From the NCBI GenBank assembly GCA_024663395.1, contig JANFAH010000010.1, positions 372,001 through 436,000 on the forward strand: 64,000 nt of DNA, written 5' to 3'. Below the pieces are notes generated by a model that saw only the letters and a list, made by a program, of their open reading frames with translations, was not told the origin of the DNA and did no database searches. The translations under genes were made by a program, and so were the position numbers. The DNA comes from Pisolithus tinctorius. Taxonomy: Eukaryota > Basidiomycota > Agaricomycetes > Boletales > Pisolithaceae. The stretch's first letter is position 1, and the number at the start of each line of letters is the position of its first letter. Shown piece by piece: positions 54,241 through 64,000 of this stretch.

Positions 54241-55870
54241 AGTGGGTGGACTGATGGATGGAGTTTGGTGCAGTGAAGGGCATGAGCAATGAGTTTCTGT
54301 AACTTGATCTTCAAGCTGGACAAGGATGGGGCCATCCACAAAAAATTCACAGGCTATATATTCCTGGATGTCATCAGGCCAGGTCTGTAAACTATTTGTC
54401 TTCAATGATCATACTGGACCATTGACTCCAATCATGTTGGTTGGGGGGGAACTGGATGCATTGGGGTTTTTGCATTTGTTATGTCATGGAACATACATAC
54501 ATAGCTGAATGTGCATATGTCATGGACAGTGGGATGTGTCACTGTCACTTGTACAGTAGACTTTTTCATAATGCATATGTGTTGCACCAGCCTTTCTGAG
54601 ATGCAAGATGAGATTCATTCAGCACCAAATGTGTGACACAGTGTGACATGTGTGACATCTACTACCTATGGGCTCCAATAGTAGTCCAATGTAGTCTGCT
54701 TCACATTCTGCATTTCCTCCCAATACATCTCACCATGGAACTTATCAACATGTCTTATCAACTCCAAAGAGGTGTTTGCATGACTCTAACTGATGCAAGC
54801 TGCTTCAAATTTTTCACACAACAGAACAATCTCTGCAGGTGATATTGGGGCTAATGTGGGCTAGACATCTTTGTTGATTGACTGATAATTTCACCACATT
54901 CAACAGCCATCTGGTACCAGACTGTTGTAGTGTTGGCTGCATCATTTTTGAATTGATACATGTGCTCACCAATTTCAGTTTCTTCCTGTGGTGTAAGAAT
55001 CTTGTCAATGGTCAGTGGTACACTGAAGATGTGCTTGTCCTCCTGTAGTGTTTTCATGGAGTCCTTAAGTTCTTCCTTGGTGGTTGTAAGTTGTGGTGAT
55101 GGATGAGATGCAGGAATTTTAATTATAAGTTCAGTGGCTCAGCCCCATTCAGTGGACTTCCCCTCTGCCAACAGAGCACCTCATACTGCATAATATCAAT
55201 CCAAATCCTATGCATTAGTATTTATGCAAAAATGTGACATTACCCTGCATTCCACTGTGGAATCACCCAAAAGGTCATGCAAAATGATATTTATGCATCA
55301 GTAGCAAATGCATTATGAGAAGGTGTGCTGTATATTGATGTTGCCATCAGTTATGAGTTTATCTGGTGAGAGTATATGCTGGAACAGGTTATAAAATAAT
55401 TACCAAAAATTCAATGTTCTATCACATGGGTTTCATTGACACTGTTTGGACACTTGGCCAGGGGACAAGTCTCTACTTCATCATGTGTGCCACCCATCCT
55501 CCACATTATCAAAGATGGCTCATACCTCCTTCTCTGACCATACATATGTACAGCAACTCATCAGACAATAGTTATGTTATCCACAATCCTACATAGTCAA
55601 CCCCACTTTGCTGTGAGTTATTCTGCACCCTGCACTGCAACTTCCCTTGCTCAACCACCCCCAACATGTCACATGATGTCACATGACATACCAGCCACAT
55701 CTTTTTGCAGTGTTGTTTGGTGTCTTCCAAGTCTGACATGCACATGTTTTGTACAATACAACCCTTGTTATCTTAGGCCCTGAGCCTACAGATGCCTGCT
55801 CCAAATATCTGTCATCTCTGGCTAAGCTGCAACTTGTCTATTATTTTTGTATAATAAAAAGTTGTATGCA
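54241..55870. other. Copy-2-specific transposon interior, CpG-depleted
   Basis: A minus-strand coding-like stretch at 55057-54850 (KDSMKTLQEDKHIF, TPQEETEIGEHMYQFKNDA) could be an exon of another captured gene; not identified. At about 55640-55700 there is a CpG-depleted relative of the C/G-run segment at 56925-56965 (ACCACCCCCAACATGTCAC). Nothing else assigned. Confidence 0.4.
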
Positions 55871-58440
55871 CATGTATTACTGGCCGGTGCTGACTAAGCA
55901 TGCAAAAATGCGTACAGGCAATGAGGCAAAAACACAGTAGTCATAAGTCAGAAAGGAAAGCAACAGAAATAAAGGACATAAACTATACCCCGTTCAAAAG
56001 GTCTCGTTGATTAGTACCATAATCTGAAAAAGCGAGAAGTAGGACGGCGAAATGGGCAAACTATTGCGTACGCACCGGTGAGGTATCACCTAGGGGAGGG
56101 AGAGGGGAGACCGTCGAGTGACAACAGCTGGGGGGATCAACACCAAGCTATGGTAGATGGTAGGGAACCTGCAGACGTACACCAGAAAAAGGAATCATGC
56201 CATTTCGACCACCCAATCCAGAGCTATACCCAAAGTGGCTCACCACCCTCTGAATACAAAAACAGGCATATCTCGACAATGGCTGCGCGGAACTGGATGA
56301 AAAAGGTATCCCCAGGAAGGGTTAAGCGAAGGGAACAAACTGCGCAAAAACCGAGAGGAACGGCGGAGAAACGCGTGAGATATGATCTCAAGTCCTCAAA
56401 GGTGGGGAGAGGAGTGTCGCCTGAACAACAACGGCTGGAAGGATCAACACAAAACGCTGGGAGATGGTAGGAAACACCTATAAGAGTGCAGAGAAAAGGG
56501 AACCGCACTAACCTGACCATCCAGTCACGAGGTATGCACATAAGCATCGCACAGCACTCCTAACACAAAAACGGTCATATCTCTATAACAACCACACGGA
56601 ATTGGATGAATGAGGCGTCCCCAGCGAGGGCTGAGCGAGGGAAACAAACGACCCGAAAGGCGAGAGAAACGGCATAGCAACACGCGAGATACGACGACGA
56701 GACCTCAAGGGTGGGCCTTCCCACAAATATGCAAATAACTCTGGAACTGCTTGGCCTGTCAGGAAAATCCTATGATCAACAGGAAGCTATCGCCATCCTG
56801 CAAAAAAGCGAGAGACGCAGCACGACTTACATCTATTATATTTATGGCACACATACACTGGTATTTTTTTTACTGCCTCGTCCACACCTAACGCTTCCCC
56901 GACATTCCTAATTTGGAATACCGCCGGCATGTCACGTGATATATGGGGGGGGGGGGGTGGTTGAGCTGGGACAGCTCTGCACGAAGGCACACCCTCGAGA
57001 TCCTGGAGTCGTAGATCACGCAGTTCTGCGCCATTCCTATCGCTTTTCGGAATGCTCGTTCCCTCGCCGAGATCTCTCTGGGGAGACCTCTTTCGTCTAA
57101 TTCTGTGCAGCCGTTGTTGAGATATCACCATTTTCGTGTTTGGAGGGCAGTGAAACAGTTTCGTGTGTAGCTCAGGATCGGATGGTCCAATCGTGGTGAT
57201 TCCTTTTTCTCCGCGTTTATCTGCGAGTACCCTACTGCCTTCTTAAGCTCGTGTCGATCACCCTAGCCGTTATCCTGAGGTTGTCACCCGCTTGTTCGCT
57301 TGCCCGGAGTCACCCCCATCATCTTGGGGCCGTATCTCGCTCGTTTCTCCGACGCGTCTCTCGCTTCTTTTCAGGATCGTACTGCTCGATGACGGCTCTT
57401 TCGCGATGCCTGGATCATTCTGATTGGTGCATATGTTACAGAGATATTCGCATTTTTGTGGCAAGGCCCACCCTTGAGGTCCTCCACACATGTCCGCGCC
57501 GCTTCTCTCGCTTTCTGAGCCACAAATCCCTCTCACTGACCCATTTTTGGGGAGCCCTTGTTCATCCAATTCCGTGCGCTCGTTGTCGAGATACTCCCAT
57601 TTTTCTGTTTGCAGGGTTTCAAAATGGTTTGGCGTATAACTCAGGATTGGGTGATCCAATCGGTGGGTTTTCTCTTTCTCCCTGATTTCCCTGGAGTCCT
57701 CTACTGCATCCCAGAGTTTCGTGTCAGTCACCTCAGCCATTGCCGTTCGAGGGTCACCTCACTCCTTCCTCCAGGACGTTACCTCGCATGTCTCATGCAT
57801 TTCACGGTTGCTCCTCTCGCGTTCTTTGGATTGTGCACTACTCATCGAAGGCTTTCCGATGGTGGATTACATCGCACTTGCTACCACCGTTGCAGAGATA
57901 TGCCTGTCACAATGGCCAGAGGCACTTTCGCGGAGCGGATGCGCAAATTCGCGCCATTCCTTTTACTCCACACTCGCTACCTTCACCTTCGCCATCACCT
58001 CCAGTTCCGTGCCGGTTAAGGCACTCGTCTTCGATCGATGGTCCCCCCTTTCCCGTCAACAACATCATGTATGTGACATCTCACCCATTCCTGGGCCCGG
58101 CTTCTCACTTTTCGGGAGCTTGGTGCTACTATTCTAGAGCTTCTGAATGGTACTCTTTCCGTCGTCGTCGCTGCAGAACTTGTGGTGATATTCTTTTTTT
58201 TTTGGTGATGAGGACACCTTTGGACGGTTTTACAGATATCTCAGGACAAGGAGTGCGGATTTCCTCTGTTCGTTTTGCGCCGCGCTCGTTGCATTCCCCT
58301 CTGCCATCACCTGGAATTTCGTGGCATTCTGAGCGGCCGTTGTCTGTCGATGTGTCTTGTCTCGCCTCCCCCCTCATGACCATGGGTTCTTGTGTAGTCG
58401 AGCTGCCTTCGGGTTGACTGGGACAGTCACACAACGAATT
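55871..58440. repeat. Inverted array of about 0.3-kb modules
   Basis: Modules containing ATATCTCGACAA...GGAATTGGATGAA occur in plus orientation at about 56270-56310 and 56570-56610 and in reverse at about 57570-57610, with related reverse modules near 57400 and 57900. Each module continues with a GAGAGAA-CGGC segment and CCTCAAGGGTGGG. The arms face each other around about 56900-57000, which contains a G run (about 56947-56960). Open frames here are by-products. CpG is normal. It resembles a foldback or satellite-like repeat. Confidence 0.65.
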
Positions 58441-59728
58441 TTGGAGAGTTAAGCAAAGTTTTAATGTAGTAGAAAATGTAAAGACTGTACTTGAAAATTA
58501 ATTTGACAATTCTTCAAAGGCAAAACTTGAAGTTTTGTGAATGCCTCAATGTTTGCCGATACTTCAAGTTTATGCACATGTATTGACAGCGTCAGAATGT
58601 CAATCTTAGCTTCAAGTTTGGTAGTGCTTCGAACATGGGTGCAAACTTCCAATTTCATCTTCACATTATAACTTCAACAAAATATCAAGCTCAAGCGTGT
58701 GAAGCACCGTCAGGGACGATGGGCGGACAGGAACGCCTACTATGCCGACTCGGAATTCGGCCTCTTGAAACTGACCGAAGTATATTCATGTGTTGACCAA
58801 GATTCCAAATGTGGACAAACAATAAATACCTCGGGATGAGGACGAAATGTGGATTGAAATGTAAAGTATGATGTATGGTTTACATGAATTGCCTGCTGGT
58901 TGCCCGTTCATCACCCATGGTCGAGCTTTCTCCAAATGCGTCCAGGAGCGCTCAGAGGGCTTTGGTATATTAAAAGCATTGGTGTACTGCAAAAGTTGCG
59001 CATTACTTGTGTGCTGGAGAAGACTGATTACCGGCATTGTAGGGTACCTGAGAATGGGAAGATGACGGGGTGTCCCTTTGGACAAAAGCATGTATAGTGG
59101 GTCGAACCATGGGCAGGATAGAAAGTTGCAAAGAGCCGGTCGAGTACAGACCTCGTCTTGCTCACAACATGTATTGTGAGTTTTGTATCCGCGCATGCGA
59201 ACGTGAAGGAAAATAAAACCAGACACTGCGTTCTGTACGAAGATCTGATGCCGTCAAGGAAAAAAAGTCAGCAGGTAAGTGCGTGATGAATCGGGTACAA
59301 CGGTGAAACGGTATGCTCAACTTCCCAATACTCGTCTGACTCAAACGCGTGCCATCGTGACCTCGACTGGCCAGCGACGCGTTTGTTGTATCTGCGGATG
59401 CAAAGCACCGCCAACGCTCATTCTGTTTCCTGATGCCTTATCGTATACCAGTAAACTTTTGTCAGTAGTATATCCACCTCGAATATGTTCAGCGCTCCTG
59501 CATCCTCACGGTCTCCATTTGTCCAGCACCTCTTTCAATTAGTAGCTTCTGTTACCGCGTCGTACGAAATTCACCTTGTGCTTCATTCACGAATTCCCCT
59601 CGCTGACAGTCGACTGTTGGTCTCGTGTGGTGCAACTGTCGATTCCCCCTCCACGCTCGGCGACTTCAACACGAACTCTCCTCTTCTACGCTCAGCGACT
59701 TCAATTCTACCCCTTCCCTGCCCCACCC
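58441..59728. other. Intergenic region, nothing assigned
   Basis: 58450-58680 is AT-rich with several ACTTCAAGTTT-like repeats. No convincing splice-consistent gene. 59480-59728 is probably the promoter and leader of the next gene (C/T-rich before the ATG). Confidence 0.4.
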
Positions 59729-60178
59729 ATGTCCCCCAACGCGTTCAAAACTCCCAACGGTGCTTCGACTCCCATTGACGTGCCCGAGACCGCTGAGACA
59801 GCGACAGACATGCTCAGGGATTTGTATAACTTGGTGGTATGTCTGCCATTCCGCTTGCGCACTAGTCCGTCGATATTGACTCACCCCTAGAACTTTTCTC
59901 CCAACGGCTCGCCCCCCGAATGGGCTGCTCCTGCTGCCATCGCCATGCCCTCCACCATTGACCCTGCTTTACTCTCCCTCGACGCTCATCCCCCTCCTGA
60001 TATCCCAGCCAACAACGTTCCCATCACCGAGACCATTGCACCTAACCCGGGCATCGACTTCCATTCCATTCTAACCTTCCGCAATAGCCTTCAGGCCGCC
60101 GTCTACGCGCTGGACCGTTTCCTTGCCGAACAGGCTGTGTCCGAGAAGGTGCTTGGAAAGCGGAAGAGGGAGGACTAG
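59729..60178 (+). CDS. Hypothetical small protein, two exons, 131 aa
   Basis: Exon 1 is 59729-59836 and exon 2 is 59891-60178; the 54-nt intron has GTATGT and CCCCTAG and is in phase 0. The protein starts MSPNAFKTPNG, has a short helix (ATDMLRDLYNLV), a Pro-rich middle and a C-terminal helix (RNSLQAAVYALDRFLAEQAV) ending in GKRKRED, a possible nuclear localisation signal. Clean splicing and a CT-rich leader support a real gene. Family not recognised. Confidence 0.7.
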
Positions 60179-60598
60179 GCAATGGAGCAGGAACTGAATC
60201 GTGGTTTCTTCGCCTTTGAGGCTTCAACAGCCTTGTAGATCTTATATACATCCCGTTTCCCTGTAGTTTCAACACTTCGTTGGTCAGAGCGGATCTCTGT
60301 CATTGTATATAAAAGGAATGAAATCTTTATCCACCAATCACGGATGGAAGGAAGAACTGGACACAGATAAAGGAGAAATGCGACAACGAAGAAGTGGTAG
60401 GCAAGCAGGGAAGGCGACGAAGGGGCAATTCTGGATGAGGGTTAGTGGAGAACAAGTGCAGTACATTGATATCACCCTGAAACGAGGGGGGCAGGCCCAC
60501 GAACGCAGTCCGACACCACAACGCCGCCGGTGAGAGAATGGTGCATATTCCACGCGTCGCCAAAGGATTGCACTTTCGTCAGTGCACCTACTACTTAC

Positions 60599-61422
60599 CG
60601 CTTTGTTCCACAGCAGGGGGGAAAAGAGCTGGGCATGCGTCTGATGTGATCTGTTCCAGAGTGGTTGCTAACAATATTAATCGTGACTTACGTATCTCGT
60701 CAGCCATAACATCTCCATGCATACCTCAACACAGTTGACAGCGCCTTGCCCAAACATGTCCTTCATCGCGATCATGGCCATAAGTCACAACAACTGAAGA
60801 GAAAATACGTACGAGTCTCTCCCGCGAGATAACCACGCCAGCCTCCAGAGCCCGAAGCCTATCAGTGATATCAGTAGGGGATCACAATGATGCGTGGCGA
60901 TGCTCACATATTCTTTTCCTCTTCGTCCACGGCTTTCGCCAGTTCAAGGCAATCACGAACAAATCTAAGCTTGATCCCGTAACCAACGACCTCCTACAAC
61001 AGGATTCAGCCGCGAAGGCACAAAGGCAACTATAGATGTAGCACACCGGCCGTACGCCATCTTGTATGGCCTTTCGAACGTCGGGACAGATGAACTCGTT
61101 CTATAATCAGTGGTCAGTGGTCAGCAAACATCTCAAAGGTTTCTAATTGTTTCCTCACAGCATTTGCAAGGGGGTTGCCCTCTGCAGCACGAATGGGGGG
61201 CGGAAGGGCGGGGACACCAGCACGAGCACTGGCGACGTTGGGCAGACGAACTGGAGTTCTGGGCACAGACGGCAGACTGGACAGGTCTAAGAAAGTTTGG
61301 TTAGGACCACGAGAACGCAGGTTATACGGTGCGTAGCGCTTGATGCCCTTGCGAGCCATACCGCGAGTGATGGGAGACATTGTGTAGTAGAGATGGAGAG
61401 GAGTGGTGAGGGCGGGGTCCAT
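60599..61422 (-). CDS. Hypothetical multi-exon basic protein
   Basis: Exons 61422-61159, 61100-61047, 60993-60908, 60858-60813, 60760-60725 and 60667-60599 join in phase. ATG may be 61422 or 61380 (MSPITRGMARKG). The N-terminus is basic and Pro-rich (KRYAPYNLRSRG); the core is helical (NEFICPDVRKAIQDGVRP, then EVVGYGIKLRFVRDCLELAK). The last exon or exons are uncertain: after 60599 the sequence has GTAAGT, yet the frame also stays open for 87 more codons to 60338. Not recognised; a nuclear role would be a guess. Confidence 0.65.
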
Positions 61423-62509
61423 TTATACGAAGTATGCTCGCGTGCTCACCTGTGTTCATTGCAGAGAAGGAGTCTTTGTGCAGATGAACTTCGGCTAGGC
61501 AAGATGCCATCGTGCCGATGACCCCAGAGCGGAGCCCAGTTGGGTAACACGGGTTCTTGATGGCGACACTGGCACCGAAGCTGGTTGGCGGTGCAAGCCT
61601 GTGCTCTACGGATAAAAAACATGAGCTCTCGAGCTCAGTGAGTGCAAACGCGCTGCTTCGAACATGTAACATGCTATGACTCTCCAAATTCTAGTGATCG
61701 TCGCTTCGCCTCCAACTTCGATGTGGACACTTTCGATTCCCAACATGGGGCTGCGGTATGGTAGATAGATTGTAGACACGAGTGGTGCCAAAGAGGCGCT
61801 TGGCAGCTGAAGGGAGTTTGCTATCCATCAATACCTTTCTGCTGAAAATCGTTGGCGGAGTTTGAGGACATGATAAGAGCCTCCTACCTAATAGTGACAG
61901 CTTCGACTAGCGACACCCGAGTGGCGTGAATTCGCTGATGTCATCATGTCTTCGCTCGAACACAAAGGCGTCAGTTTCGGAATCGTTCGTCCGGGCGAAA
62001 TCGCATATCGTTTTTCAAGAAAATGATCAACCATAGGTCCAGGTACATCCTCTTTCATATCGCTGCAGCAGCCCCGCTGACCATGGCTTTCATACTCGAG
62101 CAGGGCTTTCATGTCATGCGTCGTCGTCGTCTTCTTCCAGGTTCGTCTGCCCTGTGCGCTTTAGATATTAGGCTTACATAATAGCGATGTTCCTCTGACA
62201 AGCCAATGACGATTACTGTCGATTGACCCAGCGGTTCTGGGGATGTCCGGGACGGAACGAAAGACAGCAGGTCCTCGCGAACCCGTGCACTTTACTCCCG
62301 TTTTGGCTTCCACGAACCGTTGAATTTCGGATCAATATGTGTGGCATTGAATCTCCCTGCCCGTCTTCGCGTGATCGAAAGACATGAAGCTATTGCGTGG
62401 GGCGTCGACTTTGTCCCGACGGTGACGACAGCGATATCTGACCAAACAAATGTTTTGGAACCGGGACTCATCACACCCGAATTTCAGGCCGTCGATCGCT
62501 GGCCAGGAT
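61423..62509. other. Region without an assigned gene
   Basis: A minus-strand coding-like piece at 61610-61460 (PPTSFGASVAIKNPCYP) ends at a GTGAGC donor and may be an exon. Around 62320-62450 (plus) there is another coding-like stretch (NLPARLRVIERHEA). Neither could be placed in a family. Confidence 0.35.
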
Positions 62510-62895
62510 GCCACAAGATTCCGAAGCCGCCCTTGTGCGGAAACCTTCTTCCCTGCTTTCTGTTATTGCCGATTTACCGCGATCGCCTCGTGTTCTCACT
62601 GCCCTGTTCATGCCATTGGTTTCCAGGTGAATTCCACCTACATTTCCCAGTTTTGCGACTCATCTTCTCGGCAGCGTTGTGAATAGCATGGAAGAGCTTA
62701 CCTTGCCGTTACACTTACAAGCTGTATGGGGCCTTGATTCCAGTCAAGTTGGTTTGGTATACCTCGCCGCTTTCATACCAGCTCTGGTCTGTCAGTTAAA
62801 TCTCATCTGGCTGCACACCTTCTGACTTCTTGTGGCGTCGCCCATCGCCGGTTGGCCTAGTTGACCGAGTAGAAACAGACTACATGACTGTATCG
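62510..62895 (+). pseudogene. Remnant of a major facilitator superfamily transporter
   Basis: Reads SVIADLPRSPRVLTALFMP, then after an in-frame TGA, LGSVVNSMEELTLPLHLQAV and WGLDSSQVGLVYLAAFIPAL, then SPIAGW and DRVETDYMT. This is the pattern of fungal MFS drug/monoamine-type carriers around helices 7-8 and the following loop. The TGA near 62629, a frame slip near 62857 and the absence of further helices show a broken fragment. Confidence 0.55.
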
Positions 62896-63565
62896 AGCTG
62901 GCCGCCGTGTCACGGAACATGTAGGCGTACGCAGCTTCTTATTCTTTCTCAGCGGGTCCAGGCCACCCTCACAATTCAGTTTTCCCAAGCTCTTGAACGT
63001 TCAACGCTAGAGGCTTTGGTTAAATACGACGACCAAGGGATTCGATACACTACATGCAACGAAATCCACAAAAATCGTGACTGTCGCAGAGCGAATGTTA
63101 TTTACTTTTCTTCTTCTTCATGCTTACTTCGTCGACGTATTATGAGACAAACACTATAAATAAAACTGTGAACTGATAAGCACGAGAAAAAATCACCGCG
63201 TTGTGGACTGCCCGGAGGGCGGGTGTATTATCAACAGTGGTCAAGCACAACTTCTACCGCTGGGTAAGTATCGAACAACGCTACCGTATAACGGTTAAGT
63301 GACCCCACGAAACTCGCGTCAACTGTCAGAACAACTGAGCGCAGACATGGTAAAAGGGTACGGCAATCAAAACCATGAGGTCCAGGTCCAGGAGAGTGGG
63401 TAGGATGCTGCAGAAGCGCATCTAATAGGCTAGTATGATGAGTCACGAGGATGTCTAGTCGTGCAACCAGAGTAATAGCAAGAGTTGATACCAAATTACA
63501 GATCGTACGATTTTTGATATGATGCGTGATGGACAGAATGGTAGATTTTGGGAACTAAGAGACCG
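62896..63565. other. Region without an assigned gene
   Basis: An open minus-strand frame at 63494-63231 (LDILVTHHTSLLDALLQ) lacks a clear start, splice sites or family. Nothing else noted. Confidence 0.35.
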
Positions 63566-63939
63566 TTACTCCTGCAAATGATGGACTGGTGGAGGTAGAT
63601 CAAGGAAGGAGCGAACTGCTGACCGCAGCCAATCCACCATCGCCACAGCTACATCACGAATAAAACTTCTCGCTGTAAGAAGAACGAGGCATCCCTCTGA
63701 TGCCAACCATAACCCAAGCGACAGCACTATATATGCCACATTTCGTACCTAAATAGTGTTAGTGTTTGGGTTTGTGTGAATGGGAAATCAACCACGCGTA
63801 CAAAATTGATGATGCCCTCACAAATCTCTCCCCACGGGGTATGCAGCCACATTAACCGTACGGCGGCAAAAGCGGCAGCGGCCCATAGTATGGTGAACAC
63901 TACTGCTAACGCTACGCGCCCATAATCACTCAAATCCAT
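63566..63939 (-). CDS. Small membrane protein, two hydrophobic helices, possibly continuing past the right edge
   Basis: Exon 63939-63802 (46 codons, MDLSDYGRVALAVVFTILWA...) and exon 63748-63566 (61 codons with TAA), joined in phase 0 across a 53-nt intron with GTACGC and ATTTAG. Helices are ALAVVFTILWAAAAFAAV and AYIVLSLGLWLASEGCLVLL, with a short polar loop (TPWGEICEG). The C-terminal tail is amphipathic (VDWLRSAVRSFLDLPPP). A strong GTAAGT donor on the minus strand at 63994-63989 suggests an upstream exon beyond the window. Family unknown. Confidence 0.65.
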
Positions 63940-64000
63940 AGAGAAACGTACGACCTCCAAAAGAGTAAGTCGAGTGAACCCAAACACAACTTACAACGGT

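Larger units (their letters stand above)
51403..55870 (-). mobile_element. Hsp70-carrying transposon, copy 2 (inverted, second end missing)
   Basis: Begins with the terminal repeat CACTGGAAGC (51403-51955), then runs as the reverse complement of 16164-18118, ending that homology near 54215-54240. Beyond that come about 1.6 kb of CpG-depleted sequence absent from copy 1. No second TIR was found before CpG content recovers near 55870. A 291-bp insertion (53759-54049), flanked by GTACC, splits the Hsp70 fragment. The right boundary is approximate. Confidence 0.7.

Noticed and set aside
56078..58434. Several 100-225 codon frames in the inverted module array
   Set aside because: Frames occur on both strands and differ between modules, as expected for repeats rather than genes.
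61460..61640. Possible esterase because of HRLAP-like residues in one frame
   Set aside because: The short match to the HSL-type motif stands alone; no nucleophile elbow or fold context follows.
1..64000. CRISPR arrays, bacterial operons, tRNA or rRNA genes
   Set aside because: Intron-rich fungal genes dominate; no regularly spaced direct-repeat array and no cloverleaf or rRNA sequence was noticed by eye.

Overview
The window is fungal nuclear DNA, most likely from an Agaricomycete (mushroom-forming basidiomycete) with a repeat-rich genome. The host genes carry many short (40-60 nt) GT-AG introns, the recognisable proteins look basidiomycete (Spc7/KNL1, Met2, aquaglyceroporins), and the LTR retrotransposons are Ty3/gypsy and Ty1/copia types with fungal features such as a chromodomain integrase. 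The species cannot be fixed from the sequence.

Layout. 1-3225 (-) is the kinetochore scaffold gene spc7, running off the left edge. 3611-5048 (+) is met2 (homoserine O-acetyltransferase). Both show apparent one-base frame breaks. 6335-13730 is a tandem duplication of about 3.4 kb; each unit ends in an intact nine-exon aquaglyceroporin gene (8197-9612 and 12193-13614). 13731-55870 is a nested transposon cluster. 55870-58440 is an inverted array of roughly 0.3-kb modules. 58441-64000 returns to host sequence: two small intron-containing genes of unknown function (59729-60178 and 60599-61422), a broken MFS-transporter remnant (about 62510-62895), and a small two-exon membrane protein at the right edge (63566-63939 or beyond).

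The transposon cluster can be read as layers. The oldest layers (13.7-22.1, 26.0-34.2 and 51.4-55.9 kb) have lost almost all CpG by CpG-to-TpG/CpA change. They hold a CACTG-ended, long-TIR DNA transposon carrying a captured mitochondrial-type Hsp70 gene (two copies), a Ty1/copia element (19327-28094), a decayed chromovirus and several solo LTRs. CpG-retaining, younger insertions sit inside or beside them: a 3.9-kb head-to-head LTR block (22100-26010), a chromovirus (34305-40718) killed by three stops that each look like CGA to TGA, and a Ty3/gypsy element (40719-51402) with intact 1313- and 1413-codon gag/protease and pol frames.

Strongest unusual signals: (1) a 159-codon open frame in the U3 part of the 1.86-kb LTR, kept at exactly the same length in a clearly diverged copy, in the position used by accessory genes of some animal retroviruses; (2) a near-palindrome centred on AACTCGTCGACGAGTT repeated at 16 or more places in that element's LTRs and in its gag and pol, read in different reading frames; (3) a textbook -1 frameshift signal (A AAA AAA, 6-nt spacer, 11-bp hairpin) between chromovirus gag and pol, conserved in a decayed copy; (4) an antisense accessory ORF with a C-x2-C-x6-CWW motif; (5) the CpG mosaic, which lets the insertions be ordered in time.
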